Assembly (NCBI GenBank): GCA_041678625.1
Contig: JBAYNS010000047.1
Location: forward strand, 1-7,837
Direction of reading: 5' to 3'
DNA: 7,837 bases
Origin: JBAYNS01 sp041678625
Lineage (GTDB): Bacteria > Patescibacteriota > Gracilibacteria > Peribacterales > Peribacteraceae
The position numbers and the translations under genes were made by a program. Shown piece by piece: positions 6,901 through 7,837 of the stretch. The first letter of the stretch is position 1. Every line of letters begins with the position of its first letter. The notes under the pieces were generated by a model. It had not been told where the DNA came from. It saw only the letters and a list, made by a program, of their open reading frames with translations, and did not search any database.

Positions 6901-7215
6901 GATAATGCAGAAGATGGTAACGCAAATATGGACTCATTGGACGCAGCCATACAGAAAGTGAATGTTGCACATGGAGAACTCCTGAGTACAGGAAAGCAAG
7001 ATGTGGGTATAAACAAGCAGGCTCCAGAGTTCAACGGAAATGGCGTGACTCCATGGTTTGATCAGAGCCTGCGAGTGCGTTATGTGTCCAATGATTTTGG
7101 TAATAGCGGCTTGCAGGTATTATTCTTTGATCCTGCTTACGACAATGGGGAGCCTGCCGAAACCAAAAAGCCACTACCAGCGCCACCAGTTATTCCTCCA
7201 GAGAAGAATAGGTAA
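3910..7215 (+). CDS. Unknown modular repeat protein, about 1101 aa, with N-terminal ERRLLHFA motif
   Basis: No known family is recognised. With the ATG at 3910, the layout is: His-rich start and ERRLLHFA (residues 10-17); a PEAP-containing linker; helices to about 132; a beta-rich domain (about 133-255) with NTYTLHV, HVYTVQV and two Cys (NCRW, YSCT); helices to 373; a helix-plus-beta module (374-477); a Pro/Ala linker (478-527); and modules at about 528-620, 628-721, 734-827 and 982-1074. Two VPGLWKQG segments lie between the last two modules. The tail is Pro-rich (PLPAPPVIPPEKNR). There is no signal peptide, membrane helix or sorting motif. An in-frame ATG at 3886 adds 8 residues and would overlap the upstream gene. 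I prefer 3910 because it puts the shared motif about as close to the N-terminus as in the 463-aa protein; neither start has a Shine-Dalgarno. A structural or scaffold role is plausible but unproven. Confidence 0.87.
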   Translation: MDTHKHSSQERRLLHFAAASSVPEAPQSAPEAAEKQTDAVMALVKFKEKIQEDIDRAIAFAESIDQEHEGAGDAFAQSQSEKVQPILQQLQGLDVSLDAQRLHEQMTEVYEQAYAEIQKVDTATREEFDKIKNPYEAVRVKDNTYTLHVSPTEHVVFNVVYPVSEQVYENCRWVSKNTGKWQQMPFEFRDPSTIAIEGSGVRVEKSYDAKTKKHVYTVQVQEGLERHVRVYSCTRQKEYELTELNYDASPESLGLNQQSATDLIGRAVKGRRHEEELKATEESTRREEQASAEKKLVTVNEAMGLIPEAEAHTDLLRKFLKKATIQKNITFLLDADSVQRIEDTKMLLEQMAQKGGALAVEGDDVNNLFNKKVEALQSMLNRYEQAKEAAEKSPEGLLWKMKQELAKVPEMFKQGGPRAVKQHLNGLNSLLDEYLKADSKADINALVAPYASLKKGKRKTFRVTVDADGFKLEKVDAKVPVAPAAAPTKSPAAAPAAAPATTPAAPTTPAKAPAAGPAAPTEKPETAVEKAEKQKLWNAVHKLANEIRTEVRAKKAETPKTWLEGKVAALNAAYDAYRVHDYYELHPANFAEEMNKYLTGEVSLSFDRTDYQFRVSFAESAPKAKEAAENREWEKKFEEKRQKFIDAVNENKKIAEVQNAAKELNEAIRAVTWWKNKEDIEARTRGALAEVESVLPRSYKVEAVRRATDSQLQVEVKPIAPEQAEGVPEEESPELQPALAALNRAVEALEKIMQEQDDETDANATKESLQKAIDAVNEAHGITSSIELRGVDTEAPQFNGDGLAPWFDTTLRVKYNPVERVLELVEAPTPKKPEASDWLPKLKGAWANDVLPVLKGTKKHTVDKVPGLWKQGIDGIKNGADAMVKRIQSFFSAPEKADNQSKSVEPVKTDETGWKAALKRVRKSTVDRVPGLWKQGKDGVTNGVKKGVEAVNGWWNSETPKKPNNEGVREGSLEDSTEKEQELQQALEALKKIIYEQDNAEDGNANMDSLDAAIQKVNVAHGELLSTGKQDVGINKQAPEFNGNGVTPWFDQSLRVRYVSNDFGNSGLQVLFFDPAYDNGEPAETKKPLPAPPVIPPEKNR
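5341..5490 (+). other. Pro/Ala-rich linker coding region inside the large gene
   Basis: About 50 codons (residues 478-527) consist mainly of Ala, Pro, Thr and Lys, with repeated PAA, TPA and APA units written with CAG/GCA/CCG/CCA codons. It joins the first helix-plus-beta module to the later ones and should be an extended flexible linker. The simple codon pattern also creates long open frames on other frames and on the minus strand, which are shadows. Confidence 0.8.
6109..6390 (+). repeat. C-terminal module, copy 1 (residues 734-827)
   Basis: Protein-level repeat matched by 6853-7131. Shared landmarks in order: ELQ-x-AL, ALEALEKIMQEQD, a Asp/Asn-rich turn with ANA, SLQKAIDAVNEAHG, EAPQFNGDGLAPWFD, and LRVKY. 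The pattern suggests two helices packed with a beta segment. This copy has about seven more residues than copy 2 in the first helix. Confidence 0.85.
6490..6524 (+). repeat. VPGLWKQG repeat, DNA copy 1
   Basis: A 35-nt stretch identical at 33 positions to 6682-6716, 192 nt (64 codons) downstream. It encodes TVDKVPGLWKQG. The flanking peptides are also alike (Lys-rich before, DGIKNG after), so the unit is a duplicated probably amphipathic helix pair. A more distant relative, KVPEMFKQGGPRAVK, lies in the 374-477 module. Confidence 0.85.
6682..6716 (+). repeat. VPGLWKQG repeat, DNA copy 2
   Basis: Second copy of 6490-6524, differing at two bases, encoding TVDRVPGLWKQG and followed by KDGVTNGVKKGVEAVNGWW. 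The near identity over 35 nt, compared with the weaker match of surrounding modules, points either to a later duplication or gene conversion of this element or to strong constraint on it. Confidence 0.85.
6853..7131 (+). repeat. C-terminal module, copy 2 (residues 982-1074)
   Basis: Second copy of the module at 6109-6390: ELQQALEALKKIIYEQD, Asp/Asn turn with ANM, SLDAAIQKVNVAHG, QAPEFNGNGVTPWFD, LRVRY, then LQVLFFD. It is the last folded part before the Pro-rich tail. DNA similarity is moderate, so the duplication is not recent. Confidence 0.85.
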
Positions 7216-7223
7216 ACCTATTT
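7207..7223 (+). terminator. Weak hairpin at the end of the large gene
   Basis: AATAGG (7207-7212) and CCTATT (7217-7222) form a 6-bp stem whose 4-nt loop TAAA contains the stop codon TAA (7213-7215). Only a short T run is present and the stem is AT-rich, so termination here would be inefficient. A second small hairpin follows (GTTAC/GTAAC, 7224-7236). No strong terminator separates the large gene from rpsL. Confidence 0.3.
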
Positions 7224-7293
7224 GTTACGGTGTAACTGGTAAAAACAGTGATAATGAAACCAGAGGATGATCATGGGTTTTCCTGAAAAATCC

Positions 7294-7323
7294 TTTACTT
7301 GTGCGCACAGTTGCCTTTAGTAT
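7294..7323 (+). promoter_or_regulatory. Tentative rpsL promoter
   Basis: TTTACT (7294-7299) and TAGTAT (7318-7323) are spaced by 18 nt, each matching consensus at four of six positions. A perfect 10-bp palindrome, TGTGCGCACA (7300-7309), fills the first half of the spacer and could be a regulator site. The predicted start near 7330 would give rpsL a leader of about 165 nt. The match is weaker than the two promoters of the unknown units. Confidence 0.35.
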
Positions 7324-7331
7324 GCCCTGCG

Positions 7332-7348
7332 CTCTGGTCTATCCAGAG
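7332..7348 (+). promoter_or_regulatory. Perfect hairpin near the start of the rpsL leader
   Basis: CTCTGG (7332-7337) and CCAGAG (7343-7348) form a 6-bp stem with a 5-nt loop. There is no T tract after it, so it is not a terminator. If transcription starts near 7330 it would be a 5'-end hairpin that could stabilise the mRNA or be part of a regulatory fold. Confidence 0.45.
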
Positions 7349-7369
7349 AGGTGTGCTTGATATGCACCT

Positions 7370-7426
7370 ATGAACCAGCTTATCCGTTTCTCTGTGAACT
7401 CCGTTCTGTTCTATGCCTACCGTTAA
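7370..7426 (+). other. Leader mini-ORF carrying S12-like NQLIR
   Basis: An 18-codon ORF (MNQLIRFSVNSVLFYAYR) ending in TAA at 7424. Its residues 2-6, NQLIR, equal residues 5-9 of S12. The 15 nt coding for them differ from the rpsL codons at four places, all third positions. No Shine-Dalgarno is seen. It may be a diverged copy of the rpsL start; translation is not established. Confidence 0.35.
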
Positions 7427-7439
7427 TCAACTCATCCGC
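7412..7439 (+). repeat. Direct repeat of the rpsL start, upstream copy
   Basis: This 28-nt stretch is identical to 7493-7520, which covers the base before the rpsL ATG and its first nine codons (MPTVNQLIR). Identity stops abruptly at both ends. The copies are 81 nt apart, a whole number of codons. Confidence 0.97.
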
Positions 7440-7463
7440 CCCTCAGCTTCGTTCGGGGCGTAA
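7413..7463 (+). other. Truncated S12 mini-ORF in the rpsL leader
   Basis: Starting at the ATG of the upstream repeat, 16 codons read MPTVNQLIRPSASFGA and stop at TAA (7461-7463), 30 nt before the rpsL ATG and in the same frame. The first nine residues are exactly those of S12. It has no visible Shine-Dalgarno. It could be a leader peptide coupled to rpsL translation, or a dead fragment of an rpsL copy. Confidence 0.5.
7437..7460 (+). promoter_or_regulatory. GC-rich hairpin in the rpsL leader
   Basis: CGCCCC (7437-7442) pairs with GGGGCG (7455-7460) across a 12-nt loop. It starts inside the last codons of the upstream S12 repeat and ends directly before the TAA of that mini-ORF, so a ribosome translating the mini-ORF would melt it. 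There is no T tract, so it is not an intrinsic terminator. Confidence 0.5.
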
Positions 7464-7467
7464 TCGC

Positions 7468-7492
7468 ATTCCTCATCATCCTTTACAGGAAT
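7468..7492 (+). promoter_or_regulatory. rpsL Shine-Dalgarno and possible sequestering hairpin
   Basis: AGGA (7487-7490), only 3 nt from the rpsL ATG, is the only plausible Shine-Dalgarno in front of a gene start in the window. ATTCC (7468-7472) can pair with GGAAT (7488-7492) across a 15-nt loop and would cover it. The stem is short, so this is a candidate for translational control and not a firm call. Confidence 0.35.
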
Positions 7493-7520
7493 TATGCCTA
7501 CCGTTAATCAACTCATCCGC
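7493..7520 (+). repeat. Direct repeat of the rpsL start, in-gene copy
   Basis: The copy that belongs to the functional rpsL gene; identical over 28 nt to 7412-7439. After it the gene continues with KPRRKK, as expected for S12, whereas the upstream copy diverges at once. Confidence 0.97.
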
Positions 7521-7837
7521 AAGCCGCGCAGGAAGAAGGTGCAAAAGTCCAAGGCACCTGCGCTGCAATACACGTGGAATGCACTCAAAATGCGTGCAGT
7601 GCCGCTCAGGAAGGGTACGCCATTTAAGCGCGGAGTCTGTGTAAAGGTGACCACCATGACGCCCAAAAAGCCGAACTCCGCTCTGCGCAAGATTGCCCGC
7701 GTTCGTTTAACCAACGGTCACGAGGTAAAGGCGTACATTATGGGAGAGGGGCACAATTTGCAGGAACACTCCGTGGTGCTGGTGCGCGGCGGTCGTGTAA
7801 AAGACCTTCCGGGCGTGCGCTACCACATTGTTCGCGG
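7494..7837 (+). CDS. rpsL: 30S ribosomal protein S12 (N-terminal part)
   Basis: S12 sits at the decoding centre of the small subunit and helps check codon-anticodon pairing. The first 114 residues are present and the gene runs off the right edge. Family hallmarks are MPTVNQLIRK, TPKKPNSALRK, GEGHNLQEHSV and RGGRVKDLPGVRYH. The lysines equivalent to E. coli K42 and K87 (here K58 and K103) are unchanged, so no classical streptomycin-resistance substitution is seen there. D104, the position methylthiolated by RimO in many bacteria, is also present. About 15 residues more than in E. coli lie between PAL and KRGVC (residues 25-44), comparable to the longer form in Bacillus. The start at 7494 is the only one that reads into S12; the identical ATG context at 7413 stops after 16 codons. 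It normally begins the rpsL-rpsG-fusA operon. Confidence 0.98.
   Translation, partial: MPTVNQLIRKPRRKKVQKSKAPALQYTWNALKMRAVPLRKGTPFKRGVCVKVTTMTPKKPNSALRKIARVRLTNGHEVKAYIMGEGHNLQEHSVVLVRGGRVKDLPGVRYHIVR

Noticed and set aside
7351..7644. 97-aa open frame on the + strand overlapping the rpsL start
   Set aside because: Out of frame with certain rpsL coding sequence and Cys/Arg-rich; its apparent internal repeat is only the 28-bp DNA repeat read in another frame.
1..7837. Alternative genetic code with UGA read as Gly
   Set aside because: No in-frame TGA occurs in rpoC or rpsL, and TGA ends the 112-aa gene in a normal ATGA overlap.
1..7837. CRISPR arrays, tRNA or rRNA genes, transposase or integrase genes
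   Set aside because: None seen: no regularly spaced short repeats, no cloverleaf-like segment, and no recognisable mobile-element protein.

Overview
The window runs from the 3' part of rpoC (RNA polymerase beta' subunit, open at the left edge) to the 5' part of rpsL (ribosomal protein S12, open at the right edge), all on the + strand. In most bacteria rpoB-rpoC leads directly or almost directly into rpsL-rpsG-fusA. Here about 5.9 kb separates the two. It holds four genes whose products I do not recognise, and their protein content is the unusual part of the window. TAA and TGA both act as ordinary stops and TGA is not read as Gly, so the standard bacterial code applies. The organism cannot be named from this sequence alone. 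The intact conserved rpoC/rpsL, tightly packed unknown genes, near absence of Shine-Dalgarno sequences and unfamiliar helical proteins fit an uncultivated lineage, perhaps Patescibacteria/CPR of the Peregrinibacteria/Peribacteria type. That placement is inference.

Layout: rpoC (1-1629) ends at a strong Rho-independent terminator (1646-1676). Two look-alike transcription units follow. Each begins with an extended -10 promoter (TGnTATAAT) and a very short leader carrying AAATACACA and no Shine-Dalgarno. Each then encodes a small, probably helical protein (112 and 100 aa) followed by a larger protein (463 and about 1101 aa). In unit 1 the two genes overlap by ATGA (1754-2092, 2089-3480); in unit 2 they are 16 nt apart or overlap by 8 nt (3591-3893, 3910-7215). 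The two large proteins differ over most of their length, but both start with a His-rich stretch, the motif ERRLL(R/H)FA, and then a Pro/Ala/Glu linker containing PEAP. Neither has a signal peptide or membrane segment, so cytoplasmic proteins are most likely. The 1101-aa protein is modular: helical N-terminus, beta-rich domain, helical region, Pro/Ala linker, then several helix-plus-beta modules. Its last two modules and two VPGLWKQG elements are clear internal duplications.

The 278-nt gap before rpsL (7216-7493) is structured. It contains a weak hairpin at the end of the large gene, a tentative promoter, a perfect hairpin near the predicted transcript start, two short ORFs that repeat the S12 N-terminus, a GC-rich hairpin, and a possible hairpin covering the rpsL Shine-Dalgarno. 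One of the S12-like copies is an exact 28-bp repeat of the rpsL start, 81 nt upstream. This looks like either a regulatory leader of the S12 operon or the scar of rearrangements that brought the unknown genes between rpoC and rpsL.
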